Positions 1-8,942 of a DNA stretch of 64,000 nt are shown in pieces. A model generated the notes under the pieces. The model saw only the letters and a list, made by a program, of their open reading frames with translations. It was not told the origin of the DNA and searched no databases. How positions within the stretch are numbered: the first letter of the stretch is position 1; every line of letters starts with the position of its first letter. The stretch covers positions 101,931-165,930 of the forward strand of contig CAZKBP010000010.1 in NCBI GenBank assembly GCA_964551015.1. Direction: 5' to 3'. Both the position numbers and the translations under genes were made by a program. This DNA comes from CAZKBP01 sp964551015. GTDB lineage: Bacteria; Bacteroidota; Bacteroidia; Cytophagales; Microscillaceae.

Positions 1-296
1 AAGTGCATCAAATCATTAAGGATTTCTACGAAGCTCGCAAAATCATCGGAGCCGTTTGCCTTTCCCCCACGGTACTCGTGCAGGTTTTTGACAATATGGG
101 CATCCAAACTAAGCTCAAACCCGAAGGGGCAGACTCTGCCGAGGAATCTATGCGTATTGCTGAAAAAGGGCTTTTTGACAAGGAAAATCGTATTCTGACC
201 TCGCCTTGCTATACCAGAGACGCGCCCATCGCCTATGTTTATTTGGGGGTAGAAAGTACCATCATCCGTATGACACAGCTTTGCAAGGTTAGATGA
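1..296 (+). CDS. DJ-1/PfpI family protein, C-terminal part
   Basis: The reading frame is open at the left edge of the window and ends with TGA at 294-296, so only about the last 98 residues are present. The visible part fits the second half of a DJ-1/PfpI (class I glutamine amidotransferase-like) domain. A helix with KDFYEARKIIGAVCLSP resembles the nucleophile elbow, with the cysteine as the expected catalytic residue. It is followed by a strand-turn segment and NRILTSPCYTRDAP, which resembles the usual tail strand. Members of this family include glyoxalases, chaperones and proteases, so a precise activity cannot be given. A GTG at position 3 is in frame but is probably internal, because family members are near 190 residues. 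A terminator hairpin follows at once. Confidence 0.7.
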   Translation, partial: VHQIIKDFYEARKIIGAVCLSPTVLVQVFDNMGIQTKLKPEGADSAEESMRIAEKGLFDKENRILTSPCYTRDAPIAYVYLGVESTIIRMTQLCKVR

Positions 297-322
297 CCTC
301 TTGTGTTTTTTCTAAATAAAAT

Positions 323-358
323 AATCCCGAAAGATGAATTCACCTCTCGGGATTTTTT
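323..358 (+). terminator. Rho-independent terminator after the DJ-1-like gene
   Basis: An 8-bp perfect stem (AATCCCGA at 323-330, TCGGGATT at 347-354) is followed by a run of T. It lies 27 bases after the stop codon of the DJ-1-like gene and before the convergent ppiD-like gene that ends at 400. Confidence 0.75.
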
Positions 359-399
359 GGTATTGCAAAGAAATTTTCAACAAAGAACCGAGGAACGGT

Positions 400-2529
400 T
401 TAATAATACTTGTAGCGTTTGTCTTCAATCTCTGCCGCTTCGCGTACCGCTTGATTGGTCATGAACTGTGCTCTCTGTTGTTTGGTATTCAACAGTTGGT
501 TTTTGTATTGCGTATAATCTGCAATTTTCGGAGCGGGAGTCTTTTTGATTAGTTGTAGTACAAAGACGCCATTTTCGTCTCGGAAGGGTTCGGTTTTTTC
601 ACCATCTTTCAGACCAAAAGCTTTACCGACTGCCTTTGGATTTAAGCCCGTATTTTGGATCGTATTGGTGCTCATCGTCAAATCATTGGCCGTATTGACT
701 TGTGCATCATTGCCGTATTTCTTTGCCATATCCTCTAGGGTTTTGGCTTGGGCATCGAGTTTCTCAATGATTTGCTTGGCTTTCATCTCCTTCAAAACCT
801 CCATTTGTAACTGATCTCGGAAAATTTCCACGTCAGATGCATCTTTTTCTGTCTTTTTGGTCAGGGCAGCGATGATGTAATGGGTTCCTTCCTGTGTTTC
901 CAGCACATCAGAAACTTCACCCACCTTAGCATCTGTGAAAGACCAGCGTACAATCTCTCGTGCCCCACGAATAGGTCCGATATTACTAGCCGTAGGATTC
1001 AACTGACCAGAGTTTTGCAGGATAATGCTAGAATCTGCTTCGGCGGTTGCCTTCAACTCATCATAGGTATTGGCTTTGCTACGTAGTTCCTGTGCACGAC
1101 GGAACACCTGATTGATGGTTTCTTGACTGGGGTCAAGGCTTTTCTGAATCGTGGCTACCTTGTAGGTCTTGTTGGTTTTGGGATAAGTAACGCCCAAAAT
1201 GTGATAACCAAAGCGGGTCTCGACCAGGTTGGGCACAAGTCCTTTCTCGTCTCTGACAAAAGAAGCCTCTTCAAAGGGGCCAACCATGTCGCCTTTTCCA
1301 AAGAAGCCTAGATCTCCTCCCTTGTCTTTGGTTCCATCCGAACCATACTGCCGAGCCATGGCAGCAAAGTCTGCTCCGTCTTTGATTTTTTGCAGCACTT
1401 CATTGGCCTGCTCTCGTATTTCGGCTTTCTTCTCATCGTCTGCATCGGGTTGCACACTGAATAGAATATGTCTGGCTCTTACGAATTCAGCGGTATCTTC
1501 TTTTACTTCGGAAACTTTATAAATATTATAAGTAACTCCTTCTGTGTAGGGGCCATATACTTTACCAACTTCGATGTCATCATTTTCATCAAAAATCTTA
1601 ATGGGTAATTCCTTTACAGTTTGGAAGCGGAAGGGAGTGACATTGTCAGAGTAGGTAACGGCAAAAGATGAATCATCTTCGGTTTTGACAAATTCCGTGG
1701 CTAACTGTTTGATTTCCTCTTGGAAAGCAGCACTATCCTGAGCGGAAGGATTGATTTCCAAGGCCACATACTCCAGAGTACGCGTCTCTTGAGCTTTGTA
1801 TTTTTCGGGATGTTCATCCAGATACTTTTCTAATTGAGCATCTGTAATCTGAGGGATTAGGGTAGAATCAAGGATAGAACTAAAAGGCACATAAAGATAC
1901 TTGATCTCTGCCTTGGCCGTTTGATTTTGATACTGTTGCTGAGCTTCGGCTTGGGTAACATAGGCAGAAAACCGCATTAAATCAGTATACTTGGTTTGGA
2001 TACGGTTTTTAACCATTTGATCCTCAAAGCTAACCCAGGCGTATTTTTGTTGAGGAGGAAGCTGGTCAAAATTTTGGAGATAGTTGATCAATTGCGCTTT
2101 TCTAAATTCACCTGTTTCTTGATCGGTGAATTGCTGCCGCACCCAAGGGTGGATAAAAAGCGAATCTCCTTGTACCATCGCCACTCTTTCCTCTTCGCTG
2201 ACCTTGATACTTAGTTCGTTGTATTCTTCTTCAAAAGCATACTTTTGTATCAGGTTATTCCAAGCTTGCTCTCTCAGGCTAGTCATTTGGTTTTCATCAG
2301 GAGATTGATTGGTATTGAGGCGATAGTTAGCGATTTGCTGGTTAAGTACTTGATCGTACTCTTCAAAGCTAATCTTGACTCCATTAATTTCTCCTACATA
2401 TCGCTTACCTCCTCCTAGCAAGCCCCCACCAGGGCCTAGCAAATCTGCTAAGATAAAGGCGACGATAGATATTCCGATAAAGAAAATAGCTAGACCAGAA
2501 TATCTTCTAATCTTGTTAATTACTGCCAT
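400..2529 (-). CDS. Membrane-anchored peptidyl-prolyl isomerase, PpiD/SurA-like
   Basis: This 709-residue protein is a periplasmic folding helper held in the inner membrane. Residues about 11-32 form one hydrophobic anchor after a short basic N-terminus, as in PpiD. A SurA_N-like helical region follows (about 40-190). A parvulin rotamase domain sits near residues 348-450, with RARHILFS, GGDLGFFGKGDMV and FGYHIL as recognisable family motifs. The C-terminal third (about 450-700) looks like a second, degenerate parvulin plus chaperone helices, the usual layout of Bacteroidota PpiD homologues. It is expected to assist folding of outer-membrane proteins as they leave the Sec translocon. A well-spaced Bacteroidota promoter lies just upstream at 2558-2589. 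The gene stands alone, convergent with the DJ-1-like gene. Confidence 0.9.
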   Translation of the reverse strand: MAVINKIRRYSGLAIFFIGISIVAFILADLLGPGGGLLGGGKRYVGEINGVKISFEEYDQVLNQQIANYRLNTNQSPDENQMTSLREQAWNNLIQKYAFEEEYNELSIKVSEEERVAMVQGDSLFIHPWVRQQFTDQETGEFRKAQLINYLQNFDQLPPQQKYAWVSFEDQMVKNRIQTKYTDLMRFSAYVTQAEAQQQYQNQTAKAEIKYLYVPFSSILDSTLIPQITDAQLEKYLDEHPEKYKAQETRTLEYVALEINPSAQDSAAFQEEIKQLATEFVKTEDDSSFAVTYSDNVTPFRFQTVKELPIKIFDENDDIEVGKVYGPYTEGVTYNIYKVSEVKEDTAEFVRARHILFSVQPDADDEKKAEIREQANEVLQKIKDGADFAAMARQYGSDGTKDKGGDLGFFGKGDMVGPFEEASFVRDEKGLVPNLVETRFGYHILGVTYPKTNKTYKVATIQKSLDPSQETINQVFRRAQELRSKANTYDELKATAEADSSIILQNSGQLNPTASNIGPIRGAREIVRWSFTDAKVGEVSDVLETQEGTHYIIAALTKKTEKDASDVEIFRDQLQMEVLKEMKAKQIIEKLDAQAKTLEDMAKKYGNDAQVNTANDLTMSTNTIQNTGLNPKAVGKAFGLKDGEKTEPFRDENGVFVLQLIKKTPAPKIADYTQYKNQLLNTKQQRAQFMTNQAVREAAEIEDKRYKYY

Positions 2530-2557
2530 ATGCTAATCACGTTTTAAAATAGTTCCG

Positions 2558-2589
2558 CAAATATAAACATTTCGTGGAGGATCGACAAA
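2558..2589 (-). promoter_or_regulatory. Bacteroidota-type promoter for the ppiD-like gene
   Basis: Read on the minus strand, TTTG (2589-2586) and TATATTTG (2565-2558) are separated by 20 bases. This matches the TTTG / TAnnTTTG promoter of Bacteroidota. The -7 box lies 28 bases before the ATG at 2529, giving a short leader. Confidence 0.65.
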
Positions 2590-3595
2590 GATATCGAAAA
2601 TTTGACAAGTGTATTCTCAAATCGGCCATGACCATCGTGTTGTAAAAATTAAGTTCAGTTTGTAAAATAAAACCCTAGGTTCCTAGGGTCTAGACTCATG
2701 TCTTGTAATGAATAGGCAAAAAACCACGCCATTTTCCAAAATAGAGACGAAATAAGCTAGATATTACTTGACTATCTATGATGACAAAAGGACGATTTAG
2801 TTCGTTCAAAGGCATTTTCCGTAAGGTAGAAGGAAAGCAGACCATGAATTTTCCCAAGAGAAAACTTGGCACTTGATTTTGGGGAGGCTCTATTTTTGGC
2901 ACTCTATTAATTCGCGAGAGGATTTTTCTAAATGGGAAAATAATCTAGCTAAGAAACACCATCGTTGCGGAGGTTTTTGGTGAAAATAGACGCCCATACG
3001 GTATCTAAGTAAATTTTTTCTAAAAATGGCTCCATTTTTAATCAACCGAGGCTTATTTGCGCTCTCATAAAGAGAATCAGAAGGCTGAATTTTCCCTTCA
3101 AGAAATTAGTTTTTTCGTTCTTTTTTGGGAAATGATATTACATGTCTGCTATTTATAATTAGAAATCAATTTGCTCTTGCTCGGTAGCGAATACTGAGAA
3201 GATGCATTTGGATTGAATGTACTTAAAACAATTGACCACGGACTCTCAAGCCTTTTGAGAGACTTAGCTTTTCTTTTTGCCCTAAAATATTATGTGCTTA
3301 TTACACATTGCGCCGCGAGCATTGGAAGCTGGCTCTCTCCTATTTTTCACAAGCCTTTCATTACCAAGCACTTGAGGTTTCGTTAGTTTCTATGTAGCTC
3401 CATCTTTTACTTGATTTTCTCTCCCGATTTACACTCAAAAAATGAGGCGTTCCTGTAAAGGCAGGAGTATCGGCTTTTTAATTTTCTAAACCTTACCTCC
3501 TCCGTGGCGTCTCGGTACGACTCTAAGTAACTGTGTCTCAAAGCGGTCGTTTCCCCTAGTACAGAACAATAACTAAACCTTAAATAACTAAAATT
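2590..3595. other. Gene-poor kilobase with hairpins, no convincing gene
   Basis: No reading frame here has family motifs or looks coding; the longest, 68 codons on the minus strand at 2696-2902, is low in complexity and has no recognisable domain. What can be seen is a perfect inverted repeat at 2672-2689 (ACCCTAGG, two bases, CCTAGGGT), a hairpin near 3244-3264 (CTCTCAA/TTGAGAG), and a branched fold at 3424-3473 followed by a T-rich run. A TTG-N22-TATTTTTG promoter-like pair lies at 2866-2898 on the plus strand. The stretch may be the long leader of the next gene, an unannotated RNA, or a decayed region. Confidence 0.5.
3424..3485 (+). other. Branched stem-loop followed by a T run (terminator or leader element)
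   Basis: An outer stem CCGAT (3424-3428) / ATCGG (3469-3473) encloses two small hairpins: CTCA/TGAG (3434-3437 and 3443-3446) and TCCTG/CAGGA (3451-3455 and 3462-3466). It is followed by CTTTTTAATTTT. The shape fits the 3' end of a transcript started upstream or an attenuator 110 bases before the large secreted protein. The outer stem is only 5 bp, so the call is tentative. Confidence 0.35.
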
Positions 3596-6500
3596 ATGAA
3601 TCTTGTATGGGATATAAAACTCTACTTGCTCTCCCTGCTTCTACTGACTACGCAGGGCTACCTGCAAGCACAGGAGGTAAGTAGTTTTACGCTAATCAAC
3701 GCAAGCACTGATCAAGATATCAAGCCCCTCGAAGATGGGGATGTGATCAACCTCGCCATCCTGGGTACACAACAGCTAAACATCCGAGCCAATACCAATC
3801 CTAGCGTGGTAGGAAGTGTTAATTTTTCGCTCGATGCAAAAGCTAGTTTTCGTATAGAAAGTGTTGCTCCTTACGCCTTAGCGGGCGATCAACAAGGAGA
3901 TTACTATAATTGGACGCCTAGCTTAGGACAGCACACCGTTACAGCCACTCCTTACTCTGGAGCCAGTGCTACGGGAACCGCCGGCCAGGCTTTGAGCATT
4001 ACTTTTTCTGTTATTAACCAAGCAGGTACAGTTCCTAATGCGCCCAGCCAACTGCAAGCGCAGGCTACAGCTTACAATCAAGTAAATCTGACTTGGAAAG
4101 ACAATGCCAATAATGAGAATCAGTTTGTTGTTGAAACGGCTCCTTCTACGGATGGCCCTTTTACACAATTAGTCAGCCTGCCGGCTAATACTAGCTCTTA
4201 TACCCACAATGGTCTTCAGGAATCACAAAAAATTGTTTATCGTGTAAAAACACAGAATCAATACGGAGCCTCTGCTTACTCGAATCTTTATCAGGTACAA
4301 ACTCCGCTGAAACCCGTTGATCCTACGCCTGATCCTGAGCCACAGCCTAATGTACAAACCGTAGTAGGTTTGACGCTGGTAAATGCCAATACCAATCAAG
4401 ACATTGGCCCACTGACTAACGGTATGGTTATCAATTTAAACGAGGTAGGAAGCGCACTCAGTGTTCGTGCTACAACCAATCCACAACCCGTGGGCAGTGT
4501 GACTTTCAACTGGAATGAGGGTACTCAAATCCAAACTGAAAATATTCTGCCTTATGCCCTAGCAGGTGATACCCAAGGCGACTATGTATCTTGGACACCT
4601 ACCTTAGGAAATAACAAGATTACGGTAAGCCCCTACACCGAACGATGGGCTGGAGGAGAGGCTGGACAGGCATTGACGGTACAATTTACCGTGATCGACC
4701 AAGCAGCAGGAACCATCCCTGCTAGTCCGAGTCAATTATTAGCCCAAGCGAGCTCTTCTAGTCAAATAGAAATCACTTGGCAGGATAACTCGAGTAACGA
4801 AGCACAGTTCGTCTTAGAATCAGCTCCTGCTACCAGTGGCCCCTTTTCCGTGTTGGCTACCTTACCTGCCAATACGACTTCTTATTCACATACAGGACTT
4901 TCTGCAGGTCAGAAAGTAGTATACAGAGTCAAAGCACAAAATCAATTCGGAGCTTCGGCTTATTCTAATTTGTATCAAGTACAGACTCCACTCCAAGTAC
5001 CTGCTCCGCCCACGAATTTACAAGCTTCTGAGATCACAGAGAATTCTCTATTACTCTCGTGGACAGGCAGCGACTTTGGTGATGAATACATCGTACAATT
5101 ATCTACGCAAGTCAATACGGGCTACAATACCGTCCAAACGGTGAACTGGGGAATCAATCAAGCCCAAATCAACGGCTTGGCGGCTGGTACGGATTATTAT
5201 TTTCAGGTGCTTACTCGTTCTCAGCAGCAAAACTCTGTACCCAGTTCAGCGATCAAAGCTACTACGCTCAATCCGCCTCCACCTCCTCCTACCACGATCG
5301 CCGTGGCAAGTCTTACCTTGATGAACGCGGATACTGACCAAGAAATCGGCTCCTTGACCGAGGGAATGGTCATTAATTTTGCTGAAATTGGCACACGAAA
5401 CCTGAGTGTAAGAGCCAATACCAACCCCAGCAATGTAGGAAGTGTGCAATTTAATTTGAACGGAGCCAACATTCAGATTGAAAATGTCAGCCCTTACACT
5501 ATTGCCGGAGATGAGGCTGGAAATCCACTTCCCTGGACTCCCGCTCTGGGCGAAAATACCCTAACCGTTACCCCTTTCACACAGATGTGGGCAGGAGGTC
5601 AGAGCGGTGAAGCCCTAACGGTCAGCTTCACAGTCATTGATGAAGCTCAAGGTACTCCTCCTGCGGGTCCTAGCAATCTAAACGCTCAGGCTGATTCGCC
5701 TAACCAAGTGAGTATTGCCTGGCAAGATAATGCTGATAACGAGACACAATATATCCTAGAAACTGCCTCCAGTACCGGAGGGCCTTTTACCGTGTTGGCT
5801 ACGCTCGGTGCGAATACACAAGCTTATACCCATACTGGTCTTAATCCAGAACAATCATTGGCCTACCGTGTAAAAGCACGTAACCAGTTTGGCGACTCTC
5901 CTTACACGAGTGTATTGCAGATACAAACTCCTTCCCTTCCACCGCCGCCACCACCACCTACCGAAAAACAAAGTGTGGTTAGCTTCACCTTGATCAACGC
6001 AGATACTGACCAAGAAATTGGCCCCTTGACCGAGGGCATGGAGATTAACATAAGTGAAATTGGCACACGTAATCTCAACGTCAGAGCCAATACCGATCCG
6101 GCAACCGTGGGCAGTGTCAAGTTTGCTTACAATGGCGATCCTAACTACAAAACTGAAAATGTAGCTCCTTATACGCTTGGAGGAGATAACAATGGTAATT
6201 ATTTACCTTGGACTCCTAGCTTGGGAAATCAAATTCTCAAGGCCACACCTTATCCAGAGGCTAATATTCAGGGAGAAGCAGGTACTCCGCTCGAGATTTC
6301 TTTCCGTATCATAGAGGACGAAATCAATACGGGTGGTCCTGACCCCGATCCACCTGCCCCGGGTACGCCTCCCGTTGTGAGCGGAGAATTAAGAAAATGG
6401 CATAAAATAACGATCTCGTTTACAGGCCCTAATACGAGTGAAGATGCTTCTTTCAACCCCTTCCTGAATTATCGCTTGGATGTAACTTTCAAGAATGGAA

Positions 6501-8392
6501 ATAAAGAATACGTAGTGCCCGGTTACTACGCGGCCGATGGGAATGCTGGTGCCACCAGTGCCAAAAGTGGTAGCATCTGGAAGGTACATTTTGCTCCCGA
6601 TGAAGTAGGAACTTGGAGTTTTAAAGCTTCTTTCCGTAAGGGAAATAATGTTGCCGTGAACGATAACCCTTTGGCAGGGCAAGCCTCAGACTTAGACGGT
6701 CAGGGTGGCTCTTTTCAGATCGCTCCTAGCAACAAGGGAGGCAAGGATTTTCGCGCCAAAGGTAAACTCAAGTATGTCAATGAGCACTTCATGAAGTTTA
6801 GCGAAACCGGGGAATATTTCCTCAAAGGAGGAGCCGATAGCCCTGAAAACTTCTTGGCTTACCGAGATTTTGACGGAACCTACAACCACGGTGGCCCAGA
6901 TTTTACGAAAACATACGATCCCCATAAAAACGATTGGAAAGCAGGCGATCCTACTTGGAAAAATGGCAAAGGAAAAGGCATGATCGGCGCTTTGAATTAC
7001 CTCTCTTCTAAGGGAATGAATTCCGTTTACTTTATTACTATGAATGTGAATGGCGATGGAAAAGACGTATGGCCCTGGACTTCGCACACCGAACGCTACC
7101 GCTACGATGTATCCAAGCTAGACCAATGGGAAATCGTATTCTCGCATATGGATAAGCTGGGAATCATGCTACACGTCTTGACCCAAGAAACTGAAAACGA
7201 TCAATTATTAGATGGTGCTGCCTTGGGCACGCAAAGAAAGCTCTACTACCGTGAGTTAATTGCTCGTTTTGGTCATCACTTGGCCATTACCTGGAACTTA
7301 GGCGAAGAAAATGATATCCACTCCGAGCTACCCGACCCCAATGGCACTAACCTCAAGGCTTATGCTACCTACATTAGCAACCTAGATCCATACGGTCATT
7401 ATATCTGTGTACATACTTACCCCGGTCAGTACGATCAAGTGTACAACCCACTGCTAGGCTACAAAGATTTTGATGGAACTTCTTTGCAGCTAGGTAATAT
7501 GAACGGAACCCACAACCAAACCATCAAATGGCTGGACCGATCTTCGCAGAATGGCCACAAATGGGTCGTGAATTTGGACGAGATTGGTCCCGCGAGTACT
7601 GGAGTAAAACCCGACGCGGATGACTTCTGGCACAATGATGTACGTGAGAAAGCTCTTTGGGGTAACTTAATGGCCGGCGGTGGCGGTGTAGAGTGGTACT
7701 TTGGCTACCAATTCCCTCACAGCGATTTGACTTGCCAAGACTGGCGCTCACGCGATCATATGTGGGAACTCACTGATATTGCCCTCAAATTTTTCAGAAC
7801 CTATCTGCCTTTCTGGGAAATGTCTCACCAAGACGCATTGACCTCAGATTCAGATGATTATTGCTTTGCTAAACCCGGAGAAATCTACGCCATTTACCTT
7901 CCTAATGGAGGAAGTACCAACTTGAACTTTGGCCCTTACACCGGCGACTATACTGTACTTTGGTATAATCCTCGCACAGGAAAAACCGTGCAAGACGATA
8001 ATATCAAGGTAAGCAATAGCAACAGTTCTGTCAAAATTGGCAATCCGCCCAGCGAAATTGACCAAGACTGGGTTGCATTGATCCGCAAAGATCAATTTGT
8101 GTTACAAAACTTGTACGCTAGTGCAGAATATGCCGTAGCCGAGGAAAGCGTGGTGTATCCCAACCCGGCCAGCCACCACGTGAATTTCAAAGTGGATATG
8201 CCTTACCAAGGTTCAGCTAAGATCACTATCCAAGGATTAAAAGGCGTAGCGATGTATCGTGAGTTTAGTAACTTACCCGCTGGTGAGCAGACGATTACCT
8301 TGGAAATCAATGATATTCCCGACGGCGTCTATACTTTCAAGCTAGAATATCCGGGTACTACTATTGAAGATCAATTGATTATACAGCACTAA
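3596..8392 (+). CDS. Secreted multidomain DUF5060/TIM-barrel glycoside hydrolase-like protein, T9SS cargo
   Basis: This 1598-residue protein is probably a cell-surface or secreted polysaccharide-active enzyme. A signal peptide covers residues 1-26 (ending LQAQ). Then come four copies of an approximately 113-residue beta module (about 28-140, 255-368, 569-683, 794-907) alternating with fibronectin type III domains (about 148-237, 376-465, 468-559, 690-778). Residues about 930-1030 resemble DUF5060. A TIM-barrel-like catalytic region (about 1050-1420) resembles DUF4038/apiosidase-type enzymes; WNLGEEND (near 1232) and NLDEIG (near 1324) offer two candidate acidic catalytic residues. A collagenase-associated C-terminal beta domain follows (about 1420-1505), then a type A T9SS sorting domain (YPNP near 1522, ending in IIQH). 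Proline-rich linkers join the modules. The substrate is unknown. The next gene carries the same beta module. Confidence 0.85.
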   Translation: MNLVWDIKLYLLSLLLLTTQGYLQAQEVSSFTLINASTDQDIKPLEDGDVINLAILGTQQLNIRANTNPSVVGSVNFSLDAKASFRIESVAPYALAGDQQGDYYNWTPSLGQHTVTATPYSGASATGTAGQALSITFSVINQAGTVPNAPSQLQAQATAYNQVNLTWKDNANNENQFVVETAPSTDGPFTQLVSLPANTSSYTHNGLQESQKIVYRVKTQNQYGASAYSNLYQVQTPLKPVDPTPDPEPQPNVQTVVGLTLVNANTNQDIGPLTNGMVINLNEVGSALSVRATTNPQPVGSVTFNWNEGTQIQTENILPYALAGDTQGDYVSWTPTLGNNKITVSPYTERWAGGEAGQALTVQFTVIDQAAGTIPASPSQLLAQASSSSQIEITWQDNSSNEAQFVLESAPATSGPFSVLATLPANTTSYSHTGLSAGQKVVYRVKAQNQFGASAYSNLYQVQTPLQVPAPPTNLQASEITENSLLLSWTGSDFGDEYIVQLSTQVNTGYNTVQTVNWGINQAQINGLAAGTDYYFQVLTRSQQQNSVPSSAIKATTLNPPPPPPTTIAVASLTLMNADTDQEIGSLTEGMVINFAEIGTRNLSVRANTNPSNVGSVQFNLNGANIQIENVSPYTIAGDEAGNPLPWTPALGENTLTVTPFTQMWAGGQSGEALTVSFTVIDEAQGTPPAGPSNLNAQADSPNQVSIAWQDNADNETQYILETASSTGGPFTVLATLGANTQAYTHTGLNPEQSLAYRVKARNQFGDSPYTSVLQIQTPSLPPPPPPPTEKQSVVSFTLINADTDQEIGPLTEGMEINISEIGTRNLNVRANTDPATVGSVKFAYNGDPNYKTENVAPYTLGGDNNGNYLPWTPSLGNQILKATPYPEANIQGEAGTPLEISFRIIEDEINTGGPDPDPPAPGTPPVVSGELRKWHKITISFTGPNTSEDASFNPFLNYRLDVTFKNGNKEYVVPGYYAADGNAGATSAKSGSIWKVHFAPDEVGTWSFKASFRKGNNVAVNDNPLAGQASDLDGQGGSFQIAPSNKGGKDFRAKGKLKYVNEHFMKFSETGEYFLKGGADSPENFLAYRDFDGTYNHGGPDFTKTYDPHKNDWKAGDPTWKNGKGKGMIGALNYLSSKGMNSVYFITMNVNGDGKDVWPWTSHTERYRYDVSKLDQWEIVFSHMDKLGIMLHVLTQETENDQLLDGAALGTQRKLYYRELIARFGHHLAITWNLGEENDIHSELPDPNGTNLKAYATYISNLDPYGHYICVHTYPGQYDQVYNPLLGYKDFDGTSLQLGNMNGTHNQTIKWLDRSSQNGHKWVVNLDEIGPASTGVKPDADDFWHNDVREKALWGNLMAGGGGVEWYFGYQFPHSDLTCQDWRSRDHMWELTDIALKFFRTYLPFWEMSHQDALTSDSDDYCFAKPGEIYAIYLPNGGSTNLNFGPYTGDYTVLWYNPRTGKTVQDDNIKVSNSNSSVKIGNPPSEIDQDWVALIRKDQFVLQNLYASAEYAVAEESVVYPNPASHHVNFKVDMPYQGSAKITIQGLKGVAMYREFSNLPAGEQTITLEINDIPDGVYTFKLEYPGTTIEDQLIIQH

Positions 8393-8484
8393 GTATTTAC
8401 GGGTTATCGGTGGTGGGTGGTGAGCCATCCTTACAAATCTGAGAGCCGATTTTCCCAAAAAAAACCATTGCCTGTCTATTGATG

Positions 8485-8514
8485 AAGCCATCCTTCCGGG
8501 GATGGCTTTTTTTG
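8485..8514 (+). terminator. Rho-independent terminator after the large secreted hydrolase
   Basis: A 9-bp stem (AAGCCATCC at 8485-8493, GGATGGCTT at 8500-8508) with a six-base loop runs into seven T. It lies about 95 bases after the stop codon at 8392. Confidence 0.85.
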
Positions 8515-8557
8515 TAATCCCTAAACTCCAATTCCTGATTACATCATGCTGATAAGT

Positions 8558-8767
8558 TTAGGTTTGAAACCAAAATCTTTACGTTTTACTAGCAAACATT
8601 TGGGTTCTGAACCTAATCCTTTGGGTTCCGAACCTAAAAATGTCAGTCCTGAACCTAATCCTTTGGGTTCCGAACCTAAACTTTTACGTTCTGCTGGCAA
8701 ACATTTAGGTTCCGAACCTAAAAATGTCAGTCCTGAACCTAAGCGTTTGGGTAAAACGGTCAAACAC
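8558..8767. repeat. Ten-unit 21-bp tandem repeat (LGSEP-type heptads)
   Basis: Ten consecutive 21-bp units run from 8558 to 8767. Units 3, 4, 6 and 8 carry the core TTGGGTTCCGAACCTAA or a one-base variant; units 5 and 9 carry GTCAGTCCTGAACCTAA; units 2 and 7 are a third variant. A frame opening at 8546 stays open to 8785 and reads as heptads of the LGSEPNP type. The core GGTTC-C-GAACC is an 11-bp near-palindrome, so the minus strand (8539-8769) also stays open and also reads LGSEPK. A larger period of about five units is visible. Whether either strand is translated is unknown. The array sits between a terminator and the promoter of the next secreted protein. Confidence 0.9.
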
Positions 8768-8805
8768 ATCTTGATTTTATACTAATTTTGGGTAAAAATT
8801 ATCAA

Positions 8806-8832
8806 TTGAGCAAACATTTTTACCTATCTTTG
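8806..8832 (+). promoter_or_regulatory. Bacteroidota-type promoter for the second secreted protein
   Basis: TATCTTTG at 8825-8832 matches the TAnnTTTG box. TTG at 8806-8808 is 16 bases upstream, a little short of the usual spacing. It implies a leader of about 100 bases before the ATG at 8943. Confidence 0.5.
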
Positions 8833-8942
8833 CGCTATATATATAGAGTAGCTAGTACTCTGTTTTCCTTCTTTACAGCACCATTGGGTCTCTCCTCCAT
8901 TTATCAAAGATATTTTTCTTAGCAATTTTATCACACAAATCC

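Noticed and set aside
2696..2902. 68-codon minus-strand frame in the first gene-poor region
   Set aside because: No motif, no promoter, and a composition like translated non-coding DNA; kept only as part of the intergenic description.
6692..7087. 131-codon minus-strand frame inside the large hydrolase gene
   Set aside because: It lies wholly within a strongly supported gene on the other strand and has no domain; it is a shadow of that gene.
8558..8767. CRISPR array
   Set aside because: Units are contiguous 21-mers without unique spacers of constant size, and no cas gene is present.
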